A stretch of 64,000 nucleotides of DNA from Bradyrhizobium centrolobii (GTDB lineage Bacteria > Pseudomonadota > Alphaproteobacteria > Rhizobiales > Xanthobacteraceae). The translations under genes and the position numbers were made by a program. Positions 33,684 to 43,061 of the stretch are shown here, in pieces. Position 1 is the first letter of the stretch. Every line of letters starts with the position of its first letter. Below the pieces are notes generated by a model. That model was given only the letters and a program-made list of their open reading frames with translations. It had not been told where the DNA came from and did no database searches. The DNA lies in contig NZ_LUUB01000096.1 in the NCBI RefSeq assembly GCF_001641635.1, positions 68,152 through 132,151 on the forward strand, given 5' to 3'.

Positions 33684-34027
33684 CAAAGAGCGTCTCGGAT
33701 CAGGCGGTTGATTTCGATGAGCTGCATCACGTCGTTCGACCTCTCTTCGCGAAGACGATCGGCTTCCTTGACCACCCACAAGCCGATCGAGATGATGTCG
33801 GCGCGCAGCTTCTCGGGAAGCCCGTTTTCCGGATGCGCGAGATCCTCGATGAAGATCGTCCACAGCCGCCGGACATAGAGCAGGCTCTCGACCAGGTCCT
33901 CGAGGCTGAAGCGCCCCTTCTGGATCCGCTCCAGCCGGTCGATGCCGAGACTGAGCGCCTGGCGCTCGCGGCCCCTCGCCTCATAGCCGCTCTCATCGAC
34001 GACCGCTTCATAGGCTTCAAACGTCAT
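33683..34027 (-). CDS. flaF: flagellin biosynthesis regulator FlaF
   Basis: A 114-residue helical protein (FEAYEAVVDESGYEARGRER; RLWTIFIEDLAHPENGLPEK). FlaF works against FlbT and is required for flagellin synthesis or secretion, where it acts as a chaperone-like partner. It is located directly upstream of flbT, the conserved alphaproteobacterial pair. The ATG at 34027 is favoured; a GTG three codons earlier is possible. Confidence 0.92.
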   Translation of the reverse strand: MTFEAYEAVVDESGYEARGRERQALSLGIDRLERIQKGRFSLEDLVESLLYVRRLWTIFIEDLAHPENGLPEKLRADIISIGLWVVKEADRLREERSNDVMQLIEINRLIRDAL

Positions 34028-34092
34028 CAGGACCACTCTGCGCAGGAAATCGAATAACGAGACAAAGGTTACGAGCCTTGAGAGCCCTTGGC

Positions 34093-35139
34093 TCAGAGAT
34101 AGTTGATGAGGCTGATCTTCTGCAGCTGCGACGTCAGCGCGAGCGCTGTCTGGATCTGGGTCTGCAGTGCATTGACGCGCACCGACGCTTCCGCCGGATC
34201 GACCTGCTCCATACCGACGATCTGATTGTTCAGAATGTCCTGCTGCGTCTTGAGCTTGTCGGTTGCGGAGGTGATCCGCTGCTGGATCGTGCCGATATTG
34301 CCGCCGAGCGTAGCGAGGTCAGTGATGGCGTTTCCGACGAGACCGATGGCCTTGTCCACGACGACCTGGAACGTCGCTTGGTCCAGGTTCGCATTCCCGA
34401 GATCGGCCATCATGGTGTACGCCTCGGCGAGCTTGCGGAAGCCCGTCTGGTTGGCGCTCACGGAGGTATCGGCGACCTCGGTCGTGGAGATACGGCTTTG
34501 CATGACCTGATCGGTGGCCGACGACCAATTGGTGTTCCAGGCCGGGCTCGCGAACTCGGCATCGAAAGTGGTGTCGAGAAAGGTCTGCATCTGAGCCGGG
34601 GTGATGCTGCTCACGCTGGCCGAGGATTGCGAGAAGCCGAAGGTCGCAAGGAAGTCGGCGTCGACCCGGTTCTTGCTGGCCGAGCCCGCGGTATAAGCCG
34701 TGATCGGCGTGTTCTGCGTGTTGATGCCCGAGAAAAGATTCGAGCCGTTATAGGAGACGTTCAGCGCGCCGATCAGGTCCTGGAGGTTGGAGGACGCAGG
34801 CGGCAGGATGATCCGCCCGCCGCCGTCGGTGCTGCGGGCCGCGATCAGATCCTTGAGGAAGTCCGTTGCAGTCTTGCTGAGCTGGGTGATGCGGTCCTGG
34901 GTCACGGCCAGACGTCCCGAGACGAGCCCGTTGGTATCGACGAGCTGATCGGCGAAGCTCATATCCGCCCGCAAGGTGAGGTCGCCTCCCGTCGTGGCAC
35001 CAAGCTCGAGGCCGACATCGGCGAAGCGGCCGGTGGTCGCCTCCTTCGACGCCTTGCTCAGCGCAGCCTGGTTGTTCGTGATCGAGGACCTCAACGACGA
35101 AGACAGCATCAGGGTCGAGATGTAGTTCGCGCTCATCAT
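34093..35139 (-). CDS. flgL: hook-filament junction protein FlgL
   Basis: A 348-residue flagellin-like junction protein. The N-terminal D0 helix is MLSSSLRSSITNNQAALSKA and the C-terminal D0 helix ends QTALALTSQLQKISLINYL. It links FlgK to the filament. The start ANYIST follows two methionines. It lies three bases after flgK, with a 65-bp gap before flaF. Confidence 0.92.
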   Translation of the reverse strand: MMSANYISTLMLSSSLRSSITNNQAALSKASKEATTGRFADVGLELGATTGGDLTLRADMSFADQLVDTNGLVSGRLAVTQDRITQLSKTATDFLKDLIAARSTDGGGRIILPPASSNLQDLIGALNVSYNGSNLFSGINTQNTPITAYTAGSASKNRVDADFLATFGFSQSSASVSSITPAQMQTFLDTTFDAEFASPAWNTNWSSATDQVMQSRISTTEVADTSVSANQTGFRKLAEAYTMMADLGNANLDQATFQVVVDKAIGLVGNAITDLATLGGNIGTIQQRITSATDKLKTQQDILNNQIVGMEQVDPAEASVRVNALQTQIQTALALTSQLQKISLINYL

Positions 35140-35142
35140 GAC

Positions 35143-36618
35143 TTAGTTCCCCACGGCAGCCAGCAGGCTCTGCAGCATTTCGTCGACGGTCGAAATGATC
35201 TTCGACGACGCCGAATAGGTGCGCTCGACCTGAAGCATCAGGGACATCTCGTCGTCCATGTTGACGCCGGCGACGTTGGAAAGCGCCGCGGTGCTGCGGT
35301 CGAGCAGCGTTTTCTGGTAGGTCACGTTGGAGTCCGCAGTCTTGCGCTGGTTTTCGATCCAGCTCGTCGACGACGACGCAAAGTCGATCAAGCTGCCGCT
35401 CGGCTTGCCCTGCGTGGTTGCATCGAACGGCTGCGACGCATCCATGCCGCCGATGAGCTGCTGCAGCCGGGCCGAGTAGCCGGCGTTGCCGGCGGTGTTG
35501 TATTGGTATGCGACGTTGCCGCTGATCGCGCCGTCGCGCAGCAGATTGGGGTTGCCGCCCTGGGCCGGATCGACCGATGCGGCAACCGAGATCGCGCCGG
35601 CAAGCCCCACCGAGACGGTGGCGCTCGCGGGCATCGCCGGCGCGCCGGGATAGGTGAAGAGACCGGGAACGTCGGGCAGCGACGCGCCCGATTGATCGCT
35701 TTCCCTGAAAGTATTGATCAGTCCGCGCGCGATTTCATCGAGCTGGCTCTGATAGGTGACGGTGTCCTGGTCGCGCAGCTGAGCGAGGCCCGCGAGCTTG
35801 CCCGACTTCAGCGGCATCACCGAATTGGCGCCGGTCACCGGCACGCCGTCGATATAGACCGCATTGCCCGTCGTGCCGGCCGTATAGACGTTGGTGGACG
35901 TGAAGCTCACCGTACGCGCCGTCTTGTCGAACAGGACGGCGCCGCTGTCGGTGTAGAGCGCCGCGTCTCCATTGGTACGGATCGACATCGTGACGCCGAG
36001 CTCCTGCGACAGCTGCGAGACGATGCTGTCGCGCTGGTCGAGGTAGTCGGTGATGTCGTCGCCGGAGATCGTGCCCTTCACGATCGCGGTGTTCACGGTC
36101 TGGAACTGAGAGAGCAACCGGTTGATGTTCTGAACCGACGTCTTCATGTCGGCATCCGCGCCCTCACGGACCGACTGCACGGTCTGGGTCGCCTGGTTGA
36201 GTGCGGTCGCCATGTCCTTGGCGGACGTGACCGCCGCCTGCGCCAGCGTGGTGTTGTCCGGGGCGTTGGCATATTGCTGGAGCGCCTGCTTCAGCGCATT
36301 GAGCTGCGCCGTCGGCGACTGGTCGAGCTCCGGATCGTCCACCGTGGCAGATGCGATCTTCTGGAGACCGTCATAGATCGCGGTCTGCTTGGCCGACGAC
36401 GAGGTCGCGATCAGGACGTTGTTGTAGAGACCCGAGCTGGCGGCGCGCTGGATCGCCGCCACATAGACACCGGTCCCGGGGAGGTTGTCCAACACGGCAA
36501 TCTTGCGCGAATAGCCGGCGGAGCTGGCACCGGCGATGTTGCGCGAGACGACCGACGACTGGATGCCCGACGCCATCAGCGAGGAGCGAGCGGATTCGAG
36601 AGCGGCGGTGAGATTCAT
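35143..36618 (-). CDS. flgK: hook-filament junction protein FlgK
   Basis: A 491-residue protein with the rod/hook N-terminal motif (SGIQSSVVSRNIAGASSAGY) and the C-terminal DDEMSLMLQVERTYSASSKI motif of axial proteins; the central part forms the variable exposed domains. It is the first junction protein on the hook. Located between flgE and flgL, the usual order. Confidence 0.93.
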   Translation of the reverse strand: MNLTAALESARSSLMASGIQSSVVSRNIAGASSAGYSRKIAVLDNLPGTGVYVAAIQRAASSGLYNNVLIATSSSAKQTAIYDGLQKIASATVDDPELDQSPTAQLNALKQALQQYANAPDNTTLAQAAVTSAKDMATALNQATQTVQSVREGADADMKTSVQNINRLLSQFQTVNTAIVKGTISGDDITDYLDQRDSIVSQLSQELGVTMSIRTNGDAALYTDSGAVLFDKTARTVSFTSTNVYTAGTTGNAVYIDGVPVTGANSVMPLKSGKLAGLAQLRDQDTVTYQSQLDEIARGLINTFRESDQSGASLPDVPGLFTYPGAPAMPASATVSVGLAGAISVAASVDPAQGGNPNLLRDGAISGNVAYQYNTAGNAGYSARLQQLIGGMDASQPFDATTQGKPSGSLIDFASSSTSWIENQRKTADSNVTYQKTLLDRSTAALSNVAGVNMDDEMSLMLQVERTYSASSKIISTVDEMLQSLLAAVGN

Positions 36619-36652
36619 GATTTGCTCTTGCCGGGGACCAGCGCTGCAGGAC

Positions 36653-37897
36653 TCAGCGCTTCAGGTTGACGACCACGTCCAGCAAGTCGGCGCCGGTCTG
36701 GAACGATTTCGAGTTCGCGGTGAAGCCGCGCTGCGCCTCGATCATCGAGGTCAATTCGTCGGCGAGATCGACGTTGGAGTCTTCCAGCGCGCCGGATTTG
36801 ATGGTGCCGAGGCCGCCCTGGCCGGCGAGGCCGACCTGGACGTTTCCGGAATCCAGGTTCGGCGAATAGACATTGCCGACTTCAGGGGTCAGATGGTCCG
36901 GGCTCGGAACAGTGGCGAGCGCGATCTGAAAGCTCGGCAGCTCGGTGCCGTTCTTCAGGACGGCGGTGACCACGCCCTTGTCGTCGATGTTGACCTTCTC
37001 GACCGCAGATGGAGCGTTACCGTCAACCGTCGCCTTGAAGTCGAAAGCGGAGGCGACCTGCGTCATGGCCGAGAGGTCCATTGTGAAGGGGTAAGTCGAA
37101 CCGCCGGCACTGGGAACGTTAAACGAAAGCGACTTCGTGCTCGCCGCGGCCAGCGCACCCTTGCCGGCGGCCGTCGTGTCGAAGGTGAACGTGGTACTGG
37201 GGCCGGTCGGTGGAAGCAGCGACCCTCCCTGGTAGACCTGGATATCCCAGGTATCCGTCGCGGTCTGGGCAAGATAGACGTCGAGCGTCACGGGATTGCC
37301 GATATTGTCGTAGGTCACCATGGACGTCTTGGACGTATAATTGGCCGGTCCGGCCGGGGCCGTCAGATTGGCCGCGCTCGGAGCAGGAGCCAGATTGGCG
37401 GCGACCGTCGCCTTGGTCGAGGCCGAAGCCTGGAGCGCCATCTGGTTGACGTTGATGACCTGGAGGCCGCCGAAGCCATTGGCGGCGACGTTGGGCACGG
37501 CACCGTTCGCGATGTTGTAGCCCATCAGCTGGAAGCCGGCGGCATTGACGAGGTTACCCGTGCTGTCGGGCACGAAGGCGCCTGCGCGGGTCAGGAAGTT
37601 GTTGCCGTTCGCATCCTGCACGACGAAGAAGCCGTTGCCCTGGACCGCGAGATCCGTCGTCGAGGTCGTGAACTGGTAGTTGCCGGCATCGGAGATGGCG
37701 TAGCGGACCGTGGTCTCGACCGCGCCGGAATCATAATTGCCGGAGCCGCTCTTCAGTATCAGCGAGGAGAACTCCGTCGAAGCCCGCTTGTAGCCGACCG
37801 TGTTGACGTTCGCGATGTTGTCCGAGACCGTCGACAGCTTGTTGGACTGCGCATTCATCCCGGAAACGCCGGTGCGCATCACACCATACAGGCTCAT
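36653..37897 (-). CDS. flgE: flagellar hook protein FlgE
   Basis: A 414-residue hook subunit: N-terminal rod motif (MRTGVSGMNAQSNKLSTVSD, NIANVNTVGYK), the FlgE central domain, and a C-terminal VDLADELTSMIEAQRGFTAN helix. AGGAG lies eight bases before the ATG. It heads a minus-strand operon that runs to the FliL-like gene at 27.8 kb. The conserved 16-bp flagellar element is 44 bases upstream of its start codon. Confidence 0.93.
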   Translation of the reverse strand: MSLYGVMRTGVSGMNAQSNKLSTVSDNIANVNTVGYKRASTEFSSLILKSGSGNYDSGAVETTVRYAISDAGNYQFTTSTTDLAVQGNGFFVVQDANGNNFLTRAGAFVPDSTGNLVNAAGFQLMGYNIANGAVPNVAANGFGGLQVINVNQMALQASASTKATVAANLAPAPSAANLTAPAGPANYTSKTSMVTYDNIGNPVTLDVYLAQTATDTWDIQVYQGGSLLPPTGPSTTFTFDTTAAGKGALAAASTKSLSFNVPSAGGSTYPFTMDLSAMTQVASAFDFKATVDGNAPSAVEKVNIDDKGVVTAVLKNGTELPSFQIALATVPSPDHLTPEVGNVYSPNLDSGNVQVGLAGQGGLGTIKSGALEDSNVDLADELTSMIEAQRGFTANSKSFQTGADLLDVVVNLKR

Positions 37898-37941
37898 GGA
37901 TTGGGCTCCTTTGGTAGGTTGTCGTTACAATGAGGGTTCTT

Positions 37942-37957
37942 GCTTGCGCGGGGCTGA
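37942..37957 (-). promoter_or_regulatory. conserved flagellar upstream element (flgE copy)
   Basis: Read in the gene direction the sequence is TCAGCCCCGCGCAAGC, 44 bases before the flgE ATG. It matches the motA and flgF copies at 58.6 kb in 12 or more of 16 positions and has the same orientation relative to the gene. It is a promoter or regulator-site candidate. Confidence 0.55.
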
Positions 37958-37992
37958 TGGCAATTGGCGATGCACAACTTCATGTTGTCATT

Positions 37993-38574
37993 TCAGGTAG
38001 TCTTGGGCTGACAGAACGAGCGCGCCTTATCGGTCCACGCACCGAAGCCGCTGGAGATGAGATGAGCGACGATGTGACAGACGTAGCGCTTCTGCGCCGG
38101 CTGGTTGTTGGGTCCTGCATTGTAGCGCGCGACCGCCATGGTCCAGCTTCCCTCGCGCAGCTTCAGTTCTTTCAGAAAGCGCGCGGCGTAGTCGACGTTC
38201 TTGGCGGGATCGAACATCGCCCGCACCGAAGCGAACTTGTCGCCGTGATAGTGATGGTTGATCTGCATGCAGCCGAGATCGATCAGCTTGATCCCCTTGT
38301 GCCGCATCGCCTCGAAATTCGAGATCGCATCATCCATGTCCTTGGCGAACACGGTCTGTCCCTCTGCGCCCAGCGCATAGGGGTAGAGCGCGCCGCGACG
38401 GCCGGTCTCAGTCAGACCGATGGCATAGAGAATGCCGAGCGGAATTCCGTGCTGCTGGGCCGCACGCGCCATTTCGCGCTCGCAAGAGCGCGCGTTGTCG
38501 GTCGCCGCCTCGGCTGCGCCCGCGCTACAGATAAACAGGGCCGCGACGAATCTGCGGCGCCACGTCCTGGTCAT
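37993..38574 (-). CDS. flagellar lytic transglycosylase (SltF-like)
   Basis: A 193-residue exported enzyme with a signal peptide (RRRFVAALFICSAGAAEAA). The SLT fold is recognised by GLTETGRRG with catalytic Glu56, LIDLGCMQINHHYHG and the late VARYNAGPNN motif. It cleaves peptidoglycan glycan strands so the rod can pass, a task done by the C-terminal domain of FlgJ in enteric bacteria, which is missing here. AGGAG lies seven bases before the ATG. The first 50 bases overlap the end of fliK in another frame, so it belongs to the fliF operon. Confidence 0.85.
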   Translation of the reverse strand: MTRTWRRRFVAALFICSAGAAEAATDNARSCEREMARAAQQHGIPLGILYAIGLTETGRRGALYPYALGAEGQTVFAKDMDDAISNFEAMRHKGIKLIDLGCMQINHHYHGDKFASVRAMFDPAKNVDYAARFLKELKLREGSWTMAVARYNAGPNNQPAQKRYVCHIVAHLISSGFGAWTDKARSFCQPKTT

Positions 38575-39850
38575 GACGCGTCTCCTGATTGGGTTGGCGC
38601 TCCTGCCGGTCCTGCCTCGCTCCGCCCTCGGATTGACCGGACGACGTGCTGGAGCCGTTGAAGGCGCTCTGCGACTGCGGCGACTGTTGTTGTCCCGAAA
38701 GCTGCGATTGCGACTGGCCGGAGCCCGCCTGGAATCCATCGAGCGAACCATGCTGGACCGGCGCGACATCGGCGACGTACCCCGCCGACTGCATGAGTTC
38801 GCGGATCGAGTCGCGCTGCTGATCCAGCATCTGGCTCGTATCCTTGCGTTCTGCGGCGAGATGGACGGACACCTCCGTGCCGACCAGGCGAAGCCGCACG
38901 GTGACGTTACCGAGCGCGGGAGGCTCGAGATTGATGGTCAGGATCTTCAGCGGCTGATCGGGTGCATTGCTCTGGGACGCCGCGAGGTCCGGCGCTGCGG
39001 ATGTCGATGCCGCGGGCGAACTCTTCAGCTCCGACACGACCGCGTTCGCGACCTGCTGGGTCGCGCTGAATTGCGGCACGGGCGGCAGATGGGTCTCCTG
39101 CTGAACCACCGTGACCTTGGTCGCCTCGGGCAACACGTCCCGCGCCGATGCCTTTGCAGCGCGTTCCACATTAGCCGTAACGGCTTCGAAGCCGGGCGCG
39201 GTGGGCATTGCTTTCGGCGGAACCTCGCTGCCTTGCAGTGATGTCGCCTGCGAAGCCGCCACCAGCGAGCGCGTGCCGGATGGAGTCGCGGCAGACGGAG
39301 CGAGATCGGACGTTGTCGCCTTCGCCATGCTCGCACTCTGAACGTCGCGCCCCGGGGCGGAGGATCGCTCGTCTCGCGCTGACGTGTCTTTCTTGTCGCC
39401 CGACGGCAGTTGGGTCGACGGCTTCATCGCGGGCGCGGCAGCGAGCTCCTGCCCAACGGCCGTGAGAAGGCTCAACCGGCTGTCGACCTCCACCTTCGCG
39501 ACCTGATCGATCGAACTCTTGTTCGACGACTTATCCGCCGACTTGTCGGACGATGTGGGCTCCTCGGCGGCCTCGGTGCGTTCATGCACCGTCCCGTCCC
39601 TCGGCTTGTCGTGCTCGGTCGGTTGCGTCAGGCGCGCGCGCAGCGGTCCCGCCTTTCCGGCCCCGTCGGTGCCCTGGTCGTTCAACGCTCGTTTCGCCAG
39701 ATTCGAGACGGTGTGGAGCAGATCGTGAAACGACGAATCCTCGGTCGACTTCGCCGCGGTGCTCTTGGCAGAGCGGGTCGCGCCGCGCGTATTGATGCTT
39801 TCGGCGAGTCCGGCAAAAAGCTGTCCGGAGGTTCCGTTGAGCTTGGTCAT
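38525..39850 (-). CDS. fliK: flagellar hook-length control protein FliK
   Basis: A 441-residue protein. The N-terminal two-thirds is low-complexity Ser/Ala/Lys/Glu sequence of the molecular-ruler kind; the C-terminal hook domain is at about 298-362 (LKILTINLEPPALGNVTVRL, then VHLAAERKDTSQMLDQQRDS) and the tail is Gln/Ser-rich. FliK measures the hook and switches export to filament substrates. The start overlaps the motC stop (ATGA) and the end overlaps the transglycosylase gene by 50 bases. Confidence 0.88.
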   Translation of the reverse strand: MTKLNGTSGQLFAGLAESINTRGATRSAKSTAAKSTEDSSFHDLLHTVSNLAKRALNDQGTDGAGKAGPLRARLTQPTEHDKPRDGTVHERTEAAEEPTSSDKSADKSSNKSSIDQVAKVEVDSRLSLLTAVGQELAAAPAMKPSTQLPSGDKKDTSARDERSSAPGRDVQSASMAKATTSDLAPSAATPSGTRSLVAASQATSLQGSEVPPKAMPTAPGFEAVTANVERAAKASARDVLPEATKVTVVQQETHLPPVPQFSATQQVANAVVSELKSSPAASTSAAPDLAASQSNAPDQPLKILTINLEPPALGNVTVRLRLVGTEVSVHLAAERKDTSQMLDQQRDSIRELMQSAGYVADVAPVQHGSLDGFQAGSGQSQSQLSGQQQSPQSQSAFNGSSTSSGQSEGGARQDRQERQPNQETRHDQDVAPQIRRGPVYL

Positions 39851-41031
39851 GGACGGCGATCCTTGGTGAGAAGATCCAGCTCGCCGAGCTGCTTCCGGGC
39901 GCGCGCAAGCGTCGCGGTCGACGAGGCGAGATCGAGACGCGCCGGAGTGGGCGGCGGCTTGTCGGCGGCGACATCGGCGGACGGGCCCAGAATCGGCTTG
40001 CGGACATCGAGGGCGAGCTGGAGCGTTGCATTCAAAAGCAGAACGTCGCGTTCGGGCAGCTTCGACCTGTCGAGCGCCTTCAGCTCGGCGAGGCCGCCGT
40101 CATATTCGTCGGTGAGCACACGGGCCGCACCACGGAAGAAGTGGGCGCGTTCTCGATCTGCTCCGATGTCCGGACTGAGCGCCAACGCCCGCTCGCCGGC
40201 AAGCCGGGTCACGGCAAGCCGGCCGCGTACGAGTCCGGCGCGCGCGATCACCAAATAGAGCTTGAGGCGGCTCGATCGGTCGATCTGCTCCAGCAGGGCG
40301 ACGATCCGCGCAAAGCGGCGCTCGTCCAGTGCGAGGCTCGACTGCGTCAGGCCCGAGGAGAAGCGCTGCCAGAAATCGCCGGCATAGATGGAGTTGCGAT
40401 AGTGGCGGATATAGGCGAGCGTCAGGAACTCGAACTTGTCGAAATCCTCCGCCTGCCCGACCAGGAGGATCTCGCGCCGCAGCGCCGCCTCCTCCACCAG
40501 CGTGCCGGGCAGCAAGAGGCGCGCGTCGTCGAGTCGCTCGATCGCCACCGACGCATCGGAGTGCGCGAGCAGCGCACCCTGCACCAGCGCGACCTGTCCG
40601 GCCATGCTCGACGGGATCGCGCGCGGCCTGAAGTCCTTGAGCAGCTCCCGGGCCTCGTCCTGCCGCCCCTCGACATAGGCCAGCGCACCGTTGAACAGGC
40701 GTTCGTCGACGTTCAGCTTGTCACGCGGCAACTTGCGGACGACTTGCGGCGCGCCGCCGCTGAGCAGATAGATGACAACTGCCTGACCGTTCTGCGGATT
40801 GCTCCACACGCTCGCGTCAGCGGCGAGAAATTTTTCACCGATCTGCCGGATCAGCGCGAGATGGTTGCCATGCGCGGCAGTGTCGCCGTTGGCGATGCCG
40901 TCCTGCACCGCCTGCAATGATCGCACAAGCTCGTACGGCTCGCCCGACGACGGTGCCGGATCGGCAAGCGCGCCCGTCGCGACGATCGCTTGCAGCATCA
41001 CGAGCGCAGTTAGGATGCGCGACCTGATCAA
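39847..41031 (-). CDS. motC: periplasmic motility protein MotC
   Basis: A 394-residue exported protein rich in TPR-like helices (LKLYLVIARAGLVRGRLAVT). The start is a TTG at 41031 that overlaps the motB stop (TTGA) and has GGGAG eight bases upstream; it gives a normal signal peptide (RILTALVMLQAIVATGALAD). In Sinorhizobium, MotC binds the periplasmic part of MotB and is needed for rotation, with MotE as its chaperone. A motE homologue is at 49270-50085. Confidence 0.82.
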   Translation of the reverse strand: MIRSRILTALVMLQAIVATGALADPAPSSGEPYELVRSLQAVQDGIANGDTAAHGNHLALIRQIGEKFLAADASVWSNPQNGQAVVIYLLSGGAPQVVRKLPRDKLNVDERLFNGALAYVEGRQDEARELLKDFRPRAIPSSMAGQVALVQGALLAHSDASVAIERLDDARLLLPGTLVEEAALRREILLVGQAEDFDKFEFLTLAYIRHYRNSIYAGDFWQRFSSGLTQSSLALDERRFARIVALLEQIDRSSRLKLYLVIARAGLVRGRLAVTRLAGERALALSPDIGADRERAHFFRGAARVLTDEYDGGLAELKALDRSKLPERDVLLLNATLQLALDVRKPILGPSADVAADKPPPTPARLDLASSTATLARARKQLGELDLLTKDRRP

Positions 41032-42380
41032 GGACGCTTCTCCCGGATCAGGATTTCGATCCTGCGGTTTTGCGCGGCAGCCGGATCGTTCGGGAGTTTT
41101 GGCCGCCGGTCGGCGTAGCCTTCGACATGCTCGATCCGCTGCGCATCGACCCCAGAGCGCACCAGCATGTAATAGGCCATCTGCGCGCGCGCCGTCGACA
41201 GCCGCCAATTGTCGTAGGTGTCCGACTTATAGGGGCGATTGTCGGTGTGGCCACGGACGATGATCGTGCCGGGGCGTTTCGTCAGCAGCGGCCCGATCTT
41301 GTCGATCACGCGGATGAGCTCGGGACGCGGCTCGGCCGAGCCGACAGCGAACATGCCGAAGCTCGCATCATCAGTGAGGCTGACCAAGAGGCCTTCCTCG
41401 ACCTGGCGCACCTCCGCGACAGGTCCTGCGCCGGCCTTGATGTCCGAGAGCGCGTCCGCGATCGCTGCCTGGAGCTGCTTGACGGTCGGCTGCTGGGTCT
41501 GGGCGGGATTGCGCGGGTCGGCGTCCTTTGCGGCGTCGGCCGGACGGGGCGGCGGCGCGGCGCTGGCCTGAGCGCTGGCTTGGGAGTTTGCTTGAGAATT
41601 TGCCTGCGCGCTTGCTTGCGCACTACCTTCGCGCGCGGGTGATGTGGGCGCTGGTCCTGGCGGCAGCAGTGGCGACATGCTGGCGGACGAGACCTCCGCG
41701 TTCGGCGCCACGCTTCCGCCGGCATCATCCGCCTTGGCGCGGCGCGCGGGCTGCGGCTCGCCCTGATTTGTTCCAGACGGATTTTCGCGCGCGGAAGCAT
41801 TCGGCTTGGCCTCGCTCTCGATGATCCGGTCCGCGTCCTCGGACGCTTGCGGAGCCAGCTTCCAGTAGCCGGGGTCGAACGGATCGCGATAGGCGTCGCC
41901 GCCCTTGAGGCCGTCCTCTTCTGCCGAGTTCAAGGCGCCGGCGCGCCGCTGGCCCGAGGCCTGGTTCGAGCTGGCCGCGATCTCGGCAAGCGTGGCGTAG
42001 GGATCGCGAAACAGAACCTTCTCTTCGTAGAACGGCGGCTTCTCGGCCGTCGGCGAATCGCCGCGACGCTCCTCGCTCGGTCCGGCCGGCTGGCGCTTGC
42101 CGCCCTGACCATCAAACGTCGTCGGTTCCTTCTTGGAGAGATCCTTGAGGCCCTTGGGCGCGGGCGCGTTCTCGGCGAGCTTGATCGGGTTGAAATAGCT
42201 CGCCACGACCTGCTTCTGGTCCTGGTTGAGCGCGTTGAGCAGCCACATGACCAGGAAGAACGCCATCATCGCGGTCATGAAGTCCGCGTAAGCGATCTTC
42301 CAGACGCCGCCCTTGTGTGCCCCATCTTCGAAGGCGCTGCGCCGCCGAATGATGACGAGCTCTGGCTTGACCTCTTCCAT
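41028..42380 (-). CDS. motB: flagellar stator protein MotB
   Basis: A 450-residue stator subunit. The single membrane helix follows WKIAYADFMTAMMAFFLVMW, with Asp33 as the proton-carrying residue. A long variable linker rich in Ala, Gln and Pro (about 90-310) precedes the OmpA-like peptidoglycan-binding domain (IIVRGHTDNRPYKSDTYDNW). The linker has repeats of AQAS/ANSQ units at about 255-270. It pairs with MotA encoded at 57.6 kb, and with MotC. Confidence 0.92.
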   Translation of the reverse strand: MEEVKPELVIIRRRSAFEDGAHKGGVWKIAYADFMTAMMAFFLVMWLLNALNQDQKQVVASYFNPIKLAENAPAPKGLKDLSKKEPTTFDGQGGKRQPAGPSEERRGDSPTAEKPPFYEEKVLFRDPYATLAEIAASSNQASGQRRAGALNSAEEDGLKGGDAYRDPFDPGYWKLAPQASEDADRIIESEAKPNASARENPSGTNQGEPQPARRAKADDAGGSVAPNAEVSSASMSPLLPPGPAPTSPAREGSAQASAQANSQANSQASAQASAAPPPRPADAAKDADPRNPAQTQQPTVKQLQAAIADALSDIKAGAGPVAEVRQVEEGLLVSLTDDASFGMFAVGSAEPRPELIRVIDKIGPLLTKRPGTIIVRGHTDNRPYKSDTYDNWRLSTARAQMAYYMLVRSGVDAQRIEHVEGYADRRPKLPNDPAAAQNRRIEILIREKRP

Positions 42381-42386
42381 CTGATG

Positions 42387-43061
42387 TTACCGGCGCGCGT
42401 CCTTCAGGCGCCCGGCCCAGGCCGAGATCTGGGTCTCGATCACAGTCTGGTCGGCGACGACGCGGATTTCGAGGGTATCGGCGGCCTGGTACTCGATGCC
42501 GGTTCGGCGGGCCGCTTCGAGCTGCGTCCTGACCAGGTCGAGCAGCTCGCCCGGCCCCGTGATCTTGAATACCGGCACGGGTGAATTGGAGGTCAGTGCC
42601 GCGATCTGCTCGACCAATGCGGCAACCGCCTTGTCGCGAACCGCGTCAGTCAGGAACGGGAGCAGGATGCGCGCAACGGAGCTGGCGATGTTGGTTTCAA
42701 CCTCCCGGCAAGCCGCGGCAAAGCCATTCACGATGGCGACCGCCTGCTGGTCGGACCATTTGGCCCGCTCCTCGCCGAGCCTGATCGCGCTGCGGACGCG
42801 CTCTTCGGCGAGCCTGGCATCGCCTTCGGCAACACCTGCGGCGTAGCCGCGGCGATAGGCGTCATCCAGCAGATTGACCGGCGGGGTCTCGGCCTTCGGT
42901 GCAGGCGGAGGAGACTGCGGCTGCGGTTGAGCCTGAGGCTGCGGCTCGCGCCGGACATCCTTCGGCCTCGCCACCGACTCCTGCACTCTTGGCTTCTCGG
43001 GCGGCTTGGTCCGGCCGTTGGAGTCGAACTGCGTAAGGAGCTTCCCGATTGCCGCGTTCAT
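42387..43061 (-). CDS. fliH: FliH-like flagellar export ATPase regulator
   Basis: A 224-residue protein: an N-terminal Pro/Gln-rich segment (residues 35-60), a central helical region with GYAAGVAEGDARLAEERVRS, and a C-terminal globular part (LARLL-like helices ending IETQISAWAGRLKD). This is the layout of FliH, the inhibitor and stator of FliI that resembles the b and delta subunits of F-ATPase. It overlaps fliF by ATGA and precedes motB. Sequence similarity is modest. Confidence 0.75.
   Translation of the reverse strand: MNAAIGKLLTQFDSNGRTKPPEKPRVQESVARPKDVRREPQPQAQPQPQSPPPAPKAETPPVNLLDDAYRRGYAAGVAEGDARLAEERVRSAIRLGEERAKWSDQQAVAIVNGFAAACREVETNIASSVARILLPFLTDAVRDKAVAALVEQIAALTSNSPVPVFKITGPGELLDLVRTQLEAARRTGIEYQAADTLEIRVVADQTVIETQISAWAGRLKDARR

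Noticed and set aside
34078..36669. An 863-codon open frame on the plus strand.
   Set aside because: It is antisense to flgL and flgK, whose products are unmistakable. Its translation is a charged, low-complexity composition typical of GC-rich antisense frames.
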